Assembly: GCF_004798865.1 (NCBI RefSeq)
Contig: NW_025335641.1
Coordinates: 16,068,623-16,132,622, forward strand
Length of the DNA: 64,000 bases
Source of the DNA: Varanus komodoensis
Taxonomy: Eukaryota > Chordata > Lepidosauria > Squamata > Varanidae
Reading direction: 5' to 3'
The notes below the pieces were generated by a model, which worked only from the letters and a program-made list of their open reading frames with translations, was not told where the DNA came from and made no database searches. Below are positions 11,538 through 24,450 of the stretch, piece after piece. The position numbers and the translations under genes were made by a program. How positions within the stretch are numbered: the first letter of the stretch is position 1; every line of letters begins with the position of its first letter.

Positions 11538-12114
11538 GGCCTTAAGTTGGTTAAAATCACATCTGCCATAATTTACCCTGACTTGGGCTCCTTCGAGGAA
11601 AGACAGGATATAAATGTACCAAATACACTTTTTGTCCCATTGATTTCAAGGAGCTTTAAACTTTACTGACTTTCTCTGCCTGCAGAGCATTTCAGAGTCC
11701 TATGGAAAACTGCATCTTACAACTGCCAATCTACATAGCACATCATCCTGAATGTGGGTTTTTTAGCTACATTGTTGATGTAGCTAAAATGGCACCATCC
11801 ACTCATGAGAACGAACTATTGGCGGGGTTGCTCTCAAATACCTTCTAAGGGGTGATGGTGAGGGGACCCTCCAAACAGCCAGATGAAGCCCTGACATGTT
11901 CAGTGGTACAAAGTGCTGACTGACCACTGGGGAATAGAAATGGAAAACTGGTGGGGAAACGGAATGGTCTATCATGGAGAAGGGCATGACAAGCTGAGTG
12001 GCAGAGCAAACAGATGGCAATGGGCTTTGCGGGATAGGGTTCAGGCATACAAGGATTCTTACTGAATGCAATAAGGAGGAATCAATCCCACTGCCATTAC
12101 CTGAGATATACTTG

Positions 12115-12405
12115 TGAGCCTTTTAAGCAGGTTAAAATCAGGTTGCATCAAGTCAGAACTTGTCCTGGAAGCAAAAATGACATAACTGAGACTGTTGTAC
12201 TTTGGGCACATCATAAGAAGGCAAGACTCAGAAAGCAATCGTGCTAGGGAAAACTGAAGACCGAAGAAGACCAAATATGAGTTGCATCAATTCTAAAATG
12301 GAAGCTGCAACCTTAAGTGTACAAGAGGCGAACAGGGCTGTCAAGAACAGGACAACAGGAAGGGCACGTGTCATAGATGGCTTGATGGCATGTACCAACA
12401 ACATG
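12115..12405 (+). mobile_element. Degenerate RTE-clade LINE 3' fragment
   Basis: Shifted-frame translation gives 'YFGHIIRRQDSESNRA', then 'GKTEDRRRPNMSCINS' and 'LSVQEANRAVKNRT', lining up with the RTE/BovB C-terminal pattern 'YFGHLMRRxDSLEK..LGKIEGRRRRGRxRMRW..' in the same order. At least one frameshift is present and the 5' end is missing. It is older than the BovB copy at 35.3 kb, or from a different RTE family. Confidence 0.55.
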
Positions 12406-12764
12406 TCAGTCATGGCTCCCATTCACTCAGGCTTTCAATGACATTTGTATGTGAAGCCAGATTTCTCCATGTTGCACAAATGCAAACCGTATTAAATATC
12501 CATAGTGAATATCAAAAGGCCATGATGTGCAGGCAAAGGACGAAGTCATTCTCCCAACACAAGTTATTAAGTGGGGTTTTAACAAATCTGTTATATGGTT
12601 AAGCACTTAATGCTCCAGGTACCAGGAATGAAATCGGTATAATTTGAAGTCAGTGAGCTGGATCCTTCGCTATAGCTTAAGGTAGCAGCAATCAGTCCTA
12701 GGAATTTTTGCTGGAGAACCTGAAACATTCTTGAGTTGGATTAATTACCCTAAATCACAGGCAG

Positions 12765-12840
12765 ACAATTTGTGCCCTCCAGATGTTTCAGCCCATAACT
12801 CCCATCAGCCCTAACGAGCATAGCCAATAGTAGATCATAA
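12765..12840. mobile_element. Half of a palindromic MITE-like element
   Basis: 'gtgccctccagatgtttcag' then 'aactcccatcagccctaac' match one arm of the family at 5.6 kb; the other arm is lost or decayed. Confidence 0.55.
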
Positions 12841-15249
12841 GGGGTACTGAGGCTGTCTGAATGCTTTGGCTTACATGTTGCCCATCCTACACCTGTCCTA
12901 AATAGGTTAGTGAGTCATTTCACAATCAGTCTTATGTATGTTTAGATAGAGAAAGGACTCGCTGGAGCATGCTGGAAATTTCAGGCCTTTGCCTTAGTTT
13001 AAACAAGCATAGGACTGTGTCTTTAGGGTTATCTGCTATGATGGAAGCAGTATATAAGTCCTGACGGTATATATTGGCCCTCCTCCTGCCCATGAACCAG
13101 GGACTTTTAAGCATATTGTTATAAGCCCGTGCCAACTTTTCTCTTCCTGCAGCTAGAGGGTGTTGGACGAGAAGACATCCACAATGATGGCATTCCAGCT
13201 ATGGAGGGTTGCCTGGTGCCTGCATGTTCTTTCTAGTGTCAGGTGAAAAACTTGTTTTCCTAGGACTCCTAACCATTTTTATTCTATCACACTGATGATA
13301 TACTGCTTTTATGTACTGTTTCCATTTATTATTTTCTTGTACTTTTGCTTCTATTCTGATCAACCACCCAGGAAAAAATGCTTTGAAGACCGGCATAACA
13401 CAACACACATATAATGCATGAATATTTTTAAAACCTCTTTGGTGCCCCACTGCTCTCTTTCTTGCATGTACAGAACTGGAATAAGTATGTTAAAGAACAC
13501 AAGTATGTACATTTGTTCAGTTTGCATACTTGAGAGACCTCAGAATTCCACTTTCCTGGGCAGAGAATTTGGATTGTTAGATGCAGAATTTACATTTATT
13601 TTTAAATATGCAACGTACAGAAACTCTGCCTAAAGCTAACAAAATGTACAAGGCAAATTGGCATCGTGGAATTGTTTGCCAGTTACTTATATACAATATG
13701 ACATATTTGTGGTTTGCTTTAACATGAAATAACTTGCCACTACTTTGATTTATACTAATGACATATACTAATAGTGATCTCAGTTCTCTTGCGTGCCATT
13801 CTTTAGGAAGCCAAAAAGGGGAGTGCCATCTGTGCAGAAGGGGGTGATATCAGCAAGCAGACGGGAACTCCAAGATTTGCAGAAGTATAAAGCCCATTGA
13901 CTGACCCCAAGCCATGCTCAGTGACTTTGACTGTTGTGGAGAATGAGCCAAAATAGAACAAACATGGAATGGAAGCTCCTAAACTGTACTGTACACTTTG
14001 TACTGTAACATTTTGTTGTAGGTCCCACTCATGACCGCTAATGAATTCCTTTCCATAAGGGAAATTATTTTCCAGCTATGTTAGACTGTTTATCATGGCA
14101 TCAACTTTCATGGAAGTGGGCTGTAATCCATACAATTTATGATGTGGTATATATGTTTGTCTTTAACATGTCACAAGACTTGTTGTTTGAACAACTAATA
14201 GAATCCTCATTTAATCTATAAGCTTGGCTTTGAAAGGGTGAGAAAAATCCGCTCTTGACATGAACAGACAGCCTGTGTGATTAGGCTGATCCTCTGTTCC
14301 TCTGACACTTAATGTTGAGGGTAAATCAGGAAGTAACTTTTAATTAGGTAAACTAACAATTAGGTCATTTCAGCAGCTGAATCGAGAGGCTGGTTTTAAG
14401 AGCACAATGACTTTTAAGAAGTCATTGGCAGAATGAAGAGTGGCAGAATGAAATTAAAAGATTTACCTTTTTAACATTTTGATACAGATAAAGACATGTG
14501 GCAACATTGAGAGTGAGGCAGGGGCCTGATACATCTGAAAGCATGACAAACTGCATTAGAAATAATTTCATTGGGGAAACAGGAAAGCAGCTAAATAGAT
14601 ACATAATTTCTGATGATCTTTTAATAGTCATGCTGTATACAAATACTGAGGTCTGATGTGCACACATCCTTATTTGTATCACTCTTGGACCTGATTGTAT
14701 CTAACCACAGGAGGATCTGAAAAAATGCAGTGGGATGTTATCTTTCACTTTCCCCCCTCCTGCTGCTCCTGTTCGTTGTTTTTAATGAACTAAAATAAGT
14801 ACCAGTCAACCTAACTGCTGAAATCTTACGCACAGACATTCGCCTAACTCAGTGGAAAACAAATTCAGTGCATAGGGTAGGGCTGCCACTTTTATAGGAG
14901 AAAATTATTTCACTGATTGCATACAGAAGAGGAAAGGAACTCAGAATGAAGGCTCAAGTCAATCCAATGTGGAATGGAAATCTAAGTGCCATGTTCCTCA
15001 AGGCAGTATATTTTTGTACATTTCTAGTGAGGAAAGCCAAGACCACCTATAGATTCAGAATTCCCTTCATTGTCAAAATGTACTGCCCAGTGACTCAGCA
15101 ATAATACTTACCAAGCAAAGCTTCCCCCTAATATTATTTTACCACTAGGAAAAGCTTTGCCTGCTGAATTTCTGCATCATACAGCTGTTAGGCGCAGAAG
15201 CTATCAAGTGGAAAGTTGTTGACAGTTTAAACTGGAACATCCATGAAAT

Positions 15250-15430
15250 AAGCCTTAAGGTTGCAATCCTATGTCCATTCACATGGGAGTAAATCCCACT
15301 GAACATATGTGGATCATTTCTGATTAAAAGGCATAGGTTTATGCTGCACAATTGCTATCTTAAGCAGACAGGAGTAAGCATCACTGAATTCAGTGGCACT
15401 TTCTACCAAAGTAGACCTGCACAGGATCAA
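15250..15430. mobile_element. Short reptile repeat of the 'gcaatcctatg / gggagtaaatccca' type
   Basis: 'ggttgcaatcctatgtcc', 'atgggagtaaatcccactga' and, in the second half, 'ctgaattcagtggcactt' and 'aagtagacctgcacaggat' are two copies or arms of a short element. Related wording occurs at 25.94-26.01, 27.84-27.96 and 57.19-57.26 kb. I recognise the wording as common in squamate DNA but cannot name the family. Confidence 0.4.
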
Positions 15431-17089
15431 GCCAGCCGGCTTTCGGCAACATCAAGCCGGAGATTTCTCTGGCAGCCCCATAATCTATTGCTAATCTCTC
15501 TAATTCAGGGTGGGTGTGGTAACAGCCATTTGGTTCAGGGAAAACAAAATAGAAATCACAATCGCGGGTGACTGAAAATTTTGAGATGTAGCAGTTGCAA
15601 CTGTATTAGAGCAATACCACCAAAACATGCAAAACTATGGGAAGTAAATCAAAACAACAGTCAAGAATAACGCTGGCAACTATCACTCAAGAATGCAATG
15701 CTACAGAGCAAGGCAGTGACTTGAAGCCAGGCAATCCACACAGGTTAGTCAGCCAGCCTGCCAGAATTACAGCTGTAAAAAAGCTTGGCTTTAGAGGCAT
15801 TTATTTTCAAGCTGGGTTTTTCAGCTCATGTTCCAGCCCAGGCAGCTGAGTGAAGAACAATAAATAGCACCTGAAGGGAGACAGGAACTTGAGATACAAA
15901 ATGAAGACAGCTTTTGCCTCTGAACAAAATAAAATAAATCTTTGCTCTTTTACAGGTGCATCTATTGAAGATAGATCTAACTAAATGTATTATTTTAGGT
16001 TGTTAAAAGCCCCTAAGGGCACAATTGTATTCAGGTTTATACAAAAAAATGCCCAGCCACCTTCCTAAATCACTTCAAAAATGTTTCAGAAATAAAAGCG
16101 GCACTTACGCCTTTTTCTTATCTCATGGCTTATTTTCAGATTGTCATTTATGAGAGCTATGCTATCTCTGCATCCTGTCCCAGGGAATCAAGATGGCCCT
16201 GGGTATGGTCGGGTAGCGTCCTCAAGCTCTCTGCCCACTTTTTGGAGACAGGGAAAATGTACAGAGAGGTCACTCCAGAGGACAGAGTAGTCCTTATTTC
16301 GGTCGGCGTCAAGCAGTCATGAGCTGAGAAGGAACGAGGTCCTGGCATGCAAAATGGGAAATAGACTGGAATGACTGGTCCTAGTACAAAAGCAGTTGGG
16401 CCATTTCTATTGCAACTAGTTCTAACATTCATGCTGGCCTTAGTCACATTCTAACGAAATTCTCATGGGTGATGAGTAATATTTCTTACCCATTAATCAT
16501 GATCTCTGGGAAGGAAGCTACTGCTGCCAGGTGGGAAGAGCTTTCAAACAGTGGTGGGCGGACCCCTTTCCTCAATCCACTCAAAGAAGCTGGAGGAAAG
16601 GAATCTGTTGCCACCCTGCTGGAAGATGTTCCCCTTGAAGGCTTTTCCTCCCTCAACTTTCACCACCAATAGCCATTCTAGCAGGATACAGCAGAGAGAG
16701 TTGGGAAGCAAAGTCATTCCACCAACAATACCGAAAGATCTCTTGCTCTCTTCCTCTTTCATCCTCATCCTGTTTTCCTTTTCTGTTGTGTCTATTTAGA
16801 CTGCAAACCTGTGGGCAGGAACTATCTTGCTTGTATTGATGGAGTGAAAGATGCTACAGGAACCTTTCTGGCTGAGGAGCAGGAGAATATACTTCAAATC
16901 AATACCATTAAATCTCCTAGTAAAATTAAAATGACCAGGATGTGAATCAAGGCTATGAACAAGTTGTAGGGTTTGTCAGCCTCTCTGTGCTGAAAGTTAT
17001 GGGTGGGAGAGAGTGGATGAGTTCACATGGCCTGAAAAGCCAGGATGGTTTCTTGCACATGAGGGACTGTTATGTTGTCTGAACCCTGT

Positions 17090-17345
17090 CATGATATTTA
17101 AGCATGGTATGTTTGGCTTTTAGAAACCACAATAAGAAACAACAGTCTGTTCTGTGGTTTCCGTGCTTCCCCAAGGTTTTTTCCAGTTGTCTGAACTGGC
17201 ATCATAGTTTCCATGGAGACCAAGGAGAGTGGAAACCACACTAGCACAGAAACCATTTGATCATCTGTCAGGCACATCCAGGCAAAAAAACATTGTGGAA
17301 ACCACACAGGGACTGCTTGTTGTGACATGTGAACCCAGCCACTGT
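17090..17345. mobile_element. Probable nonautonomous DNA element ('aaaccac' family)
   Basis: Repeated 'aaaccac' and 'gtggttt' words in both orientations ('agaaaccacaataagaaac', 'tctgtggtttcc', 'tggaaaccacac') suggest an imperfect palindrome similar to the elements at 9.3 and 59.5 kb. Boundaries are approximate. Confidence 0.35.
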
Positions 17346-17508
17346 GTCCAATACAAAATAGATCCACAGATCAGGCATCTCAGATACAGATTTTAGAAAT
17401 CCAGCTTTTCACAGGCATAATTTATGTTAGCTTTAAAACTTCATTCTTAAAACAGGTTTTGCTGATAAAACTCAGGCTTGAGGTTCCTGTGGTGATGCAG
17501 CTGAGTAG

Positions 17509-17752
17509 AAGACCAGTATGATGTAGTGGTTAAGAGCGTGGGACTGGGACTCAGGAGATCCAGGTTCTTGTTTCCACTTAGCCATGGAGCTAAATGGGTG
17601 ACTTTGAGCCGTCACAGACTCTCAGCCCAACCTACCTCACAAGGTTGTTATTGTGAGGATAAGATTGAGAATGGGAGGAGAATTGTGTAAACTGCCTTGA
17701 GCTCCTTGACAGGAAAAAAGGTGGGATATAAATATAATAAATAAATACATAG
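17509..17752 (+). mobile_element. tRNA-derived MIR/CORE-like SINE, near full length
   Basis: A well-kept A-box region 'gatgtagtggttaagagcg', a B-box-like 'ccaggttcttgtttcc', 'gtcacagactctcagccca', 'aacctacctcacaaggttgt', 'aactgccttgagctccttga' and a 3' end 'gggatataaatataataaa' with a TAAA tail. One of the best copies for defining the element. Confidence 0.9.
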
Positions 17753-19077
17753 AAAGAGGGCTTTAAATCAATACTTCACCCTGGCTGGTGACTGAAGTAC
17801 AATGTACTATCTGCTGCATGCTCTTTTTAAGGCATAGGATTTTTTTTCCTGACAGGAAGGCTGAAAAAGTGGAAGCAAATGAGCTGCTTGAGTTTTCAGA
17901 GAACAGAGTTTCTTTTATCTGTCTGTTCTGCTACACTTGTCATAAAGTTTGTGACGTGGCTTCCATTGTGTATGAGTGTATGATTTGTAACACACATACA
18001 CAGACATAAGGAGAGTATTGTTGTTTTGGATGCCGCATCTTTGTAGGACTATCTTACCAACAAGATTAGACATTTTCTTGGTGGACTAGCATGTTAGAAT
18101 TGGGTCTGCCATATCAAGCACGGACAGTGTAATTTAAAATAAATTCAGTGTTGGGTCACATGGGGTGGAGGTGCAGACCCCTTCTCCTATCTGCGCTTTC
18201 CTTCCTGTAATTGTTTTTTCTTACAGTATTTTTCTTCCTCTAAAGTTGCAAACCTGGAAGTAAGGTCCAGCAGGAAAGACATGCTTCATAAGTGCTTTTG
18301 GGGGGAAAGCACAGTGGGTGGAACAAATCAGCATTCTCTTCACTTGCCTGTCCTAATTTGCTTTAAATCTCCTGCTTCCTCCTTTATAGACATTCAGTAA
18401 GACCTGAAGTGGGTCATACCGCTGTCTTATCTATTGTGGCTGGCACTAGAGATGCCAAATTCTTGGAAATCCATCTATTTACTTATTGGTATTAACCATG
18501 TTACAGCCTCGTTCTGAGCAGGTGAAGCAGTGGAAAAGGTCTCCCATTTAAACTTGTTTTTGAAAAAGTTACCATTTGGATCATGCTATCTCTTTATAAT
18601 ATTTAACTGGGTCTGAAGTCTCTGCTGGAGGCATGTTAGTAGATTATTAAAATGGAATACCCCTTTAAAAGGCCATCAGTAGGACCAAACAATCAATTTA
18701 AGATCAACTGTTCAGAAGAAATCTCAAATTTCAGTCCTGTTGCTACATTCCTGCAGCTTCTAAGTAACAGCTGTAGAAATGTTGGAATTCAACCATAACT
18801 CATCTTACAAAATGTGTTCACGTTCTCTTGAAATAGTTCACTGGGTATATTTGTCAAAAATAGAAATGCATTCCGTCAAGAATGAATCATTAATTATTTG
18901 AGAACAGAAAACACCCATTTCCTTTTCTTCATAGAAAAACTTCATGCACAGAAGGGCACACTAATCAGAGCTAACACAGACCGTGTTTTTCTTACAGACA
19001 GGATTAATTACCCATTCCCTTGTAGTCCTAAAAGTATTTTGATGACCTTAAACAATTAACCGGTAAAGAGGAACTTG

Positions 19078-19095
19078 CTGCTGCTGCTGCTGCTA
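19078..19095. repeat. (GCT)6 trinucleotide repeat
   Basis: Six GCT/CTG units in noncoding DNA. Confidence 0.85.
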
Positions 19096-19479
19096 CGTTT
19101 AATTTTTCTGGCCTAGCCCTACTTAATTTAAACTCGGGGGATTTTCCATGTCTGGACACACTGCAGCATGATTTTGTTGCTCAAGATACAAGGGCTGGCC
19201 CTAACATTGGGCAAAATGGAGAGGAAATCCCTGGTGGAAGATACTTAGGCATTCTCTCAGTGCCTTTCCTGGGTCACCTAGCTGGGATAAAACTGGGGAG
19301 CACAGTGTGATGGTATTTCCAATGCGTTTTGGAGGGACGTACCCAGAAGCAAGTGATGGAGGATTCCTGTTCAGCCTACTAGCCACTGGCACTTGAAGTT
19401 CCTCTGCTTGTACCTCGTCTCCCAACATCTGCTCAACATCTATCTGAAGCCACTGAGAGAAGCCATCCAAAAGCCTGGG

Positions 19480-20400
19480 CTAAACTGTCATCGGTATGGA
19501 AATAACACATAGCTCTACCTCTCATTTCCTCCTACTGGCCTCAGAAAGACTAGAAATCCTGAATAGCTGTCTGGGGGCAGTTTTGAGACAGAAGGGGGTA
19601 AACAACCTGAGATTTAATCCAGGTAAGATCAAGGTATTGCGAAACCCGCTGAACTGGATGGATGGATGGAACTAGTGTTGAATGAGTAGTTTTCCTACTC
19701 CTGAAGGACCAAGTGCACAAGGCCCAAGGATTGCTGGATTCGAATTTCCTAGTCTTGGCACCATTTATGATTGGCCAGGTGAGTGCCTTTTATTAGCTCT
19801 GGCTGATTCTTCAGTGGCACCCCACCTTGAGAAAGCAGACCTTGCAACAATCGAGCTTCAACTGGTGCAGAACACAGCTGTCCATTTGTCTGCAGAGCCA
19901 GGGGATCAGTGCCTATAACGATGATGTTGAAAACTGCTGCTGCATTTTGGGGTACAATTTAAAGTGCTGGCGATTATCTTTGAATCGCTCTAGTCCTTGA
20001 GACCAACTGATTACCTATACTTCTATATAGGTAATTCTGGCTAGACCTTAAGATTGGCCACAGAGATCCTGCTTATGTTACATACCTGCCAGTATGACCA
20101 TTCAGGTTGGTGAGCAGAAGAGACTGGTCTTTTCTGTGGTGTCCCCATCATTATAGAATGGCTTCCATGGGAGAAGCACATATTACTGCTTCCCTTACTT
20201 TTCAATGCATCTTAAAGGCCTGGGTTTTCCCACCCTCTTTTAACTGATGACAGCCTAGACAATATTTTATACAAATCTGCTGCTGCCCTTTTAATGCTCC
20301 TTTATTTATATGCATTTGCCCTGGCAATATTTTATTTTTAAAAGCACTTTGAGAAGGTGTTTATCTCAAAGGTGGAATAAAAATACTGTGAATAACTAAG
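19480..20400 (+). mobile_element. Old L2/CR1-type LINE 3' half
   Basis: Conceptual pieces in several frames fit the L2-type ORF2 C-terminal region: 'LYLSFPP' near 19.51 kb, an 'LNPGKTEVL'-like stretch near 19.61 kb, then 'LQLVQNTAVHLS' at 19.86 kb and 'FGVQFKVLAIIFE' near 19.95 kb, in the same order as the intact frame at 42.1-42.9 kb. Many stops and shifts, so an old copy. It ends near 'tggaataaaaatactgtgaa'. Confidence 0.65.
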
Positions 20401-20924
20401 TTTCCCCTGCAATGCTCCAGCTGTTCCCATCCGGAGCAGGCACCCTGGTGGCAGTGACTCTTTCTTGCGGATGGCCTGCTTGCTTCATCCGGTTGCCTTC
20501 CTCTAAGGCACCACAGGCTGAGCCAAAGGGAAAGAGTCCTGCTGGAGCGCAGCCACCCACCCAATCCCATGCAGTCGAGCAGGCATCAAACGAGTGTGCA
20601 TGTGTTGCCCTCCTCACGTTATGCACTAATGCGTGACTGTATTTGTTCCACTTAGAAGTGAGCAGATGCTGGGCAGAGCAGTGAGTGAGCAGATGGAGTC
20701 CATGTGCCACAGGCAGACACACCACTGGCTGAACGGGCTGCTCATGCTTGGTTGACACATGCCCAAAATAACCCAAATTAGGGGCAAGCCAGCATTGTTG
20801 GTGAATTCTTTCTAAAGTTGTGATTTTAGTAAGGATATCTTAAATGAAATTTTAATATGGACAGGCAAACTGCTTAGGGATATTTTTATGCTTGATGACA
20901 TATAAATGTTGTTGTAACGTGCTG

Positions 20925-21190
20925 TCAAGACATCTCTGACCTATAGAGAATGAAAGCTCTCCAAAATGTTCTATCCATGACAGCTCCATTCAGCTCCTCC
21001 AAGATCAAGGATGCGGCTTCCTTTACAAAGCCACTCCATCTCAGATTTGGTCTTCCCTTTCATCTTACACCTTTGACTTTCCCTAACATAATTGTTGTCT
21101 CCAGGGAGTCTTGCTTTTTCATGATGTGGCCAAAGTATCACAGCCTCAGTTCTGTCAGTTTTGCTACTAGAGAAAGCTCCGACTAACAGA
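20925..21190 (-). mobile_element. RTE-clade LINE 3' fragment, antisense
   Basis: The reverse complement of 'catgatgtggccaaagtatc' codes 'YFGHIM', the hallmark of the RTE/BovB C-terminal region, and the surrounding words match the same repeat. No long frame survives. It directly abuts an L1 fragment on its right. Confidence 0.55.
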
Positions 21191-21194
21191 AAAA

Positions 21195-21680
21195 TTTGAA
21201 AGAATGGCAAAATATGATTAATTTTGTAATGTGGTTCTGGGACAAAATAGAAAGAATTGATTATAATTTTATTAAAAGCAGTAAGATTAATAATAGCAAG
21301 GAATTGGAAAACAAAAGGTGACTATCATATAGTTGACTGCTATAAAGAAGTCTGGAATATGGCTGTTAATGATAACTTCTGACATTAAATGGCAAAATGG
21401 TTTGATAAATGAAAAATTTGAAATATTTGGAGACCTTTCACTGAATACATGTTAATAAAAGGAAGGGGGTGTGAACCACCACAAGACTCGATGCAGTTCT
21501 GGAAGAGAAGCAGGCAACCTGAACTGATAAATGATCTTACACTATGTAACTAGAGTTGTTGGTCCAGGTGGAGGCAGCACTGATATTAATGTATTGTTTG
21601 TGTTAATCAGAAATGTTTAGTTATAAATATATCAATTGTATTTTTTCTTAGTTTAAAAAAATAAAAAATAAAAGGAGGAA
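21195..21680 (+). mobile_element. L1-clade LINE 3' end (ORF2 C-terminus plus 3'UTR)
   Basis: Translation across frames gives 'YKEVWNMAVNDN', 'KWQNGLINEKFEIF' and 'PFTEYM', the typical end of vertebrate L1 ORF2, followed by an A+T-rich 3'UTR and an A-rich end 'gtttaaaaaaataaaaaata'. 5'-truncated and disrupted by frameshifts. The boundary with the RTE piece at 21.19 kb suggests that one element inserted next to or into the other. Confidence 0.6.
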
Positions 21681-21746
21681 CATTCTGGCTTGATTTGATC
21701 CAGGACCCACTTGTTCACATTTCAGTTCCACACATAACAAATTATA

Positions 21747-21993
21747 GAGAGCCAGCGTGGTGTAGTGGTTAAGAGCATGGGACTGGGGCTCAGACAACCT
21801 GGGTTTGAGTCCCCACTCAGCCGTGGAGCCAACTGGGTGACTTTGGGCCAGTCACAGACTCTCAGCCCAACCTACCTCACAGGGTGGTTGTTGTGGGGAT
21901 AAGATGGAGGAGGAGATGTAAGCTGCCTTGAGCCCTTTGTAGGAAAAAGGCAGGATACAAATCGAAAAATAAATATAAATAAATAAATAAAAA
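21747..21993 (+). mobile_element. tRNA-derived MIR/CORE-like SINE, near full length
   Basis: Starts 'gagagccagcgtggtgtagt', B-box 'gggtttgagtccccactc', core 'gtcacagactctcagccca', 'cacagggtggttgttgtggg', 3' 'aagctgccttgagccctt' and an AAAT-repeat tail. The least diverged copy in the window by eye, hence probably the youngest. Confidence 0.92.
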
Positions 21994-22043
21994 CAGAAGA
22001 GCTTCTGGGACTGTTCTTGCAAATGGTAATTTCCTGGCTGAGT

Positions 22044-22112
22044 GTGGACTAGCACCCAGGTCGCCTCAGTCCCAGACCTGCACTCATAACCACTATACCA
22101 CATTGGCTCTCA
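22044..22112 (-). mobile_element. SINE head fragment, antisense
   Basis: 'ctcataaccactataccaca' followed by 'ttggctctcac' is the reverse complement of the SINE 5' tRNA-like head. It lies 50 bp after the sense copy at 21.75-21.99 kb, making a tail-to-tail pair. Confidence 0.8.
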
Positions 22113-22989
22113 CACTGGATATCCAAAAGATGTCTCACAGGGAAGAGGTAGGCAACTTGGATGGGCATTGTGGGAGCATCTGAAGGACACCATTAGCCAT
22201 GTTGGCTGCAGCTTATGGAAGCTGCAACAGAAGGGCCACCCTATTGCCAATTCTTGTTATCGGATCTTCATTCCATGTTTTATTCTCACCTGAAAAATAC
22301 TTGCAAAAAGTGTTAGGATGACTGATTTAAGTAATCCTCATTTGCCACTTAAGAATAGGCATTTCTCATACAAATACATAGAACACTGAATTGTTAATCC
22401 TTCACCCTACAGTTTATTTAGCTGAAAAGCCATTTGAGACTTGCCATGACCTGCCTTTCCAGTATTCTGGCTTCCCCAGACCCTCACTTTTGTGATGGTG
22501 ATAGTTTGGAATGCTCAGACCTGCTGAGATTTGTTAACAGAAAGCTTCAGTACTCTTAGCAGACTGACTTGCCCCAGCTGCCTAAGACCTAGGTGTCACC
22601 AGTGAATACAATACACAGGCGATGCCCAGAGGCTAGTAATACATTCCAACTTGAGTGGGGTATGAATAAGAAAGGGTGTTTCCTCAAGCCTTGCTATGGC
22701 TAAGTTAAGAGGGATGTGGGAGACAAGCTGAGCAACTGCTTTCAAAGCTTTAATGCAGTTGTTGAAGCCTCTACATTTAGCATGGAAGGAGTGGATTCTT
22801 AACTGTTTTCATATGGGACATTTTTCCGGATCAAGATCTTGCATCCCCAACTTGCTTTTTTACTCATGGGGAAAATTTATTGGGTCCTCAAATATTTTCA
22901 TCTTTAGGAAGAAATCGGGTTGGTGGAGAAGGACTCTAAACACACTCACACAAGTATAAAATGTATTTTTTGCAGGATTTGCCATCTTC

Positions 22990-24450
22990 AGAGATTGTCT
23001 ATTTAAAAATTTTGTATCCCGCCCTTTACAGTATTTCAGGGTACTCGTGACTTATTAAACCCTTCAAACTCATTATAACTTACTAAAACCACAGCTTACT
23101 AAAACCACTATATCAAACAACTAGAACATCCAAAAACGTTTTAACACCAGCAGTGAAATGAAGTCAGCAGAAATGCAATGTCAAAGCAACCAGCTCAAAC
23201 AGCACCAGTGACAGATAGAACACATTAAACCTCAAGTCTGGATCAACCACACAAAAGTCTTCAGGGTCCATTTAAAAATCAGCCTAGGGACTATACATAC
23301 CTGCCAAAGGAAAGTGTTCCGTACAAATAAGGCCATCACTGAAAGAGCAAATACCAGGCAATCTAATATGTCTTGGTTTGGGCTGGGATATTATTATATA
23401 GGACCTTGAAGGCTGATCTATAGGCCAAGACAGGTTTGCATGGGTGCAGATGGCCTTCTAATAACAGGATGCCAAACCTTTGACAACTTTAAAAGTAATT
23501 AACAGCACTTTGAATTGGACGCGGAAGAAAACCAGCAGCCAGTGCAGCTGAAACAAAATAGGTATTACAGGTTTGCATCACTTGGTGCCCACAGGTAACT
23601 GAGACCTGCATTCTGTACCAGTCAAAGTTTCTGAACCACCTCCAAAGGCAATCCCATGCAGAGCTCATTACAATAATCTAGCCTGGAAGTAACCAGAGCA
23701 TGTATGTTGTGGCAACAGCTGTTTTCTCCAGAGAGACTTGCAACCAGTGAATTAGACCGAGCTAATAAATACACTTCTATCTACTAATGCCACTCATGCT
23801 TCCATCAACAATGCTGGGTCCAGGAGAACCCCAAGGCTGTGCATTCGATCTTCTGGGGAAGCATCCACAATGCCTACATCTTACTAGGACTGAACTAGCT
23901 TGTTTGACCTCATCCTTTCCAAAACACCCAGCACAGACCTGATCATTCACAACTTCCCTGGTAGATGGAAAAGCTCTATGCCATCCATCTCAGGAGCCCA
24001 AACCTTGGGAATGACTTGGTGGTTCTTGGAATGGCTTGGAAAAGGTGCAAGAGGAGACAAAATGAAGCACCAACGCCCATGGCTTAGAGCACCAGCGCCC
24101 CTTAGCACGTGCGTTAGGGATCTATCCTTTGGAAGGCCCACCCCCTCTGTTCCTCTGAGTTCTAACTCAACTCAGTAGCCCCCAAAGATAGGTTCCCTTG
24201 GATGGTTGATGGTTCCCTATCAAAGATGGTTGATAGGTTCCCTTGGATATTTCAGCAACTTGTGATACGATTTTGCTGCCCTCACAATGTTTATTCCTTG
24301 AAGTGTGTCATTTACCAACATGACCAAAGAAGTTTCAGGTCCAGACCAGAAACCAGACTAGGTCAGATCTAAAGAATATGTGCTATCCATTTTAGGAGAT
24401 AAACAGGCCTTAGAGATAGAGTTAAGCACCCCTCCTTTCTGCTGCTGCAC
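22990..24450 (-). mobile_element. Old L2/CR1-type LINE, antisense, about 1.4 kb
   Basis: It begins at 'tttgtatcccgccctttaca' (antisense 3' end) and carries 'cagcagccagtgcagctgaa', 'gcagagctcattacaataat', 'ctagcctggaagtaacca' and 'aggagaaccccaaggctg', each corresponding in order to segments of the better antisense copy at 42.3-42.7 kb. No long frame remains. An ancient insertion. Confidence 0.65.

Noticed and set aside
17509-17580. tRNA gene suggested by A-box and B-box wording
   Set aside because: The tRNA-like head is followed by the SINE core and tail seen in more than ten other copies; no acceptor stem pairing. It is a SINE.
19201-19470. Minus-strand 89-codon open frame
   Set aside because: No recognisable domain, next to an old LINE in the other orientation, and no splice or promoter context.
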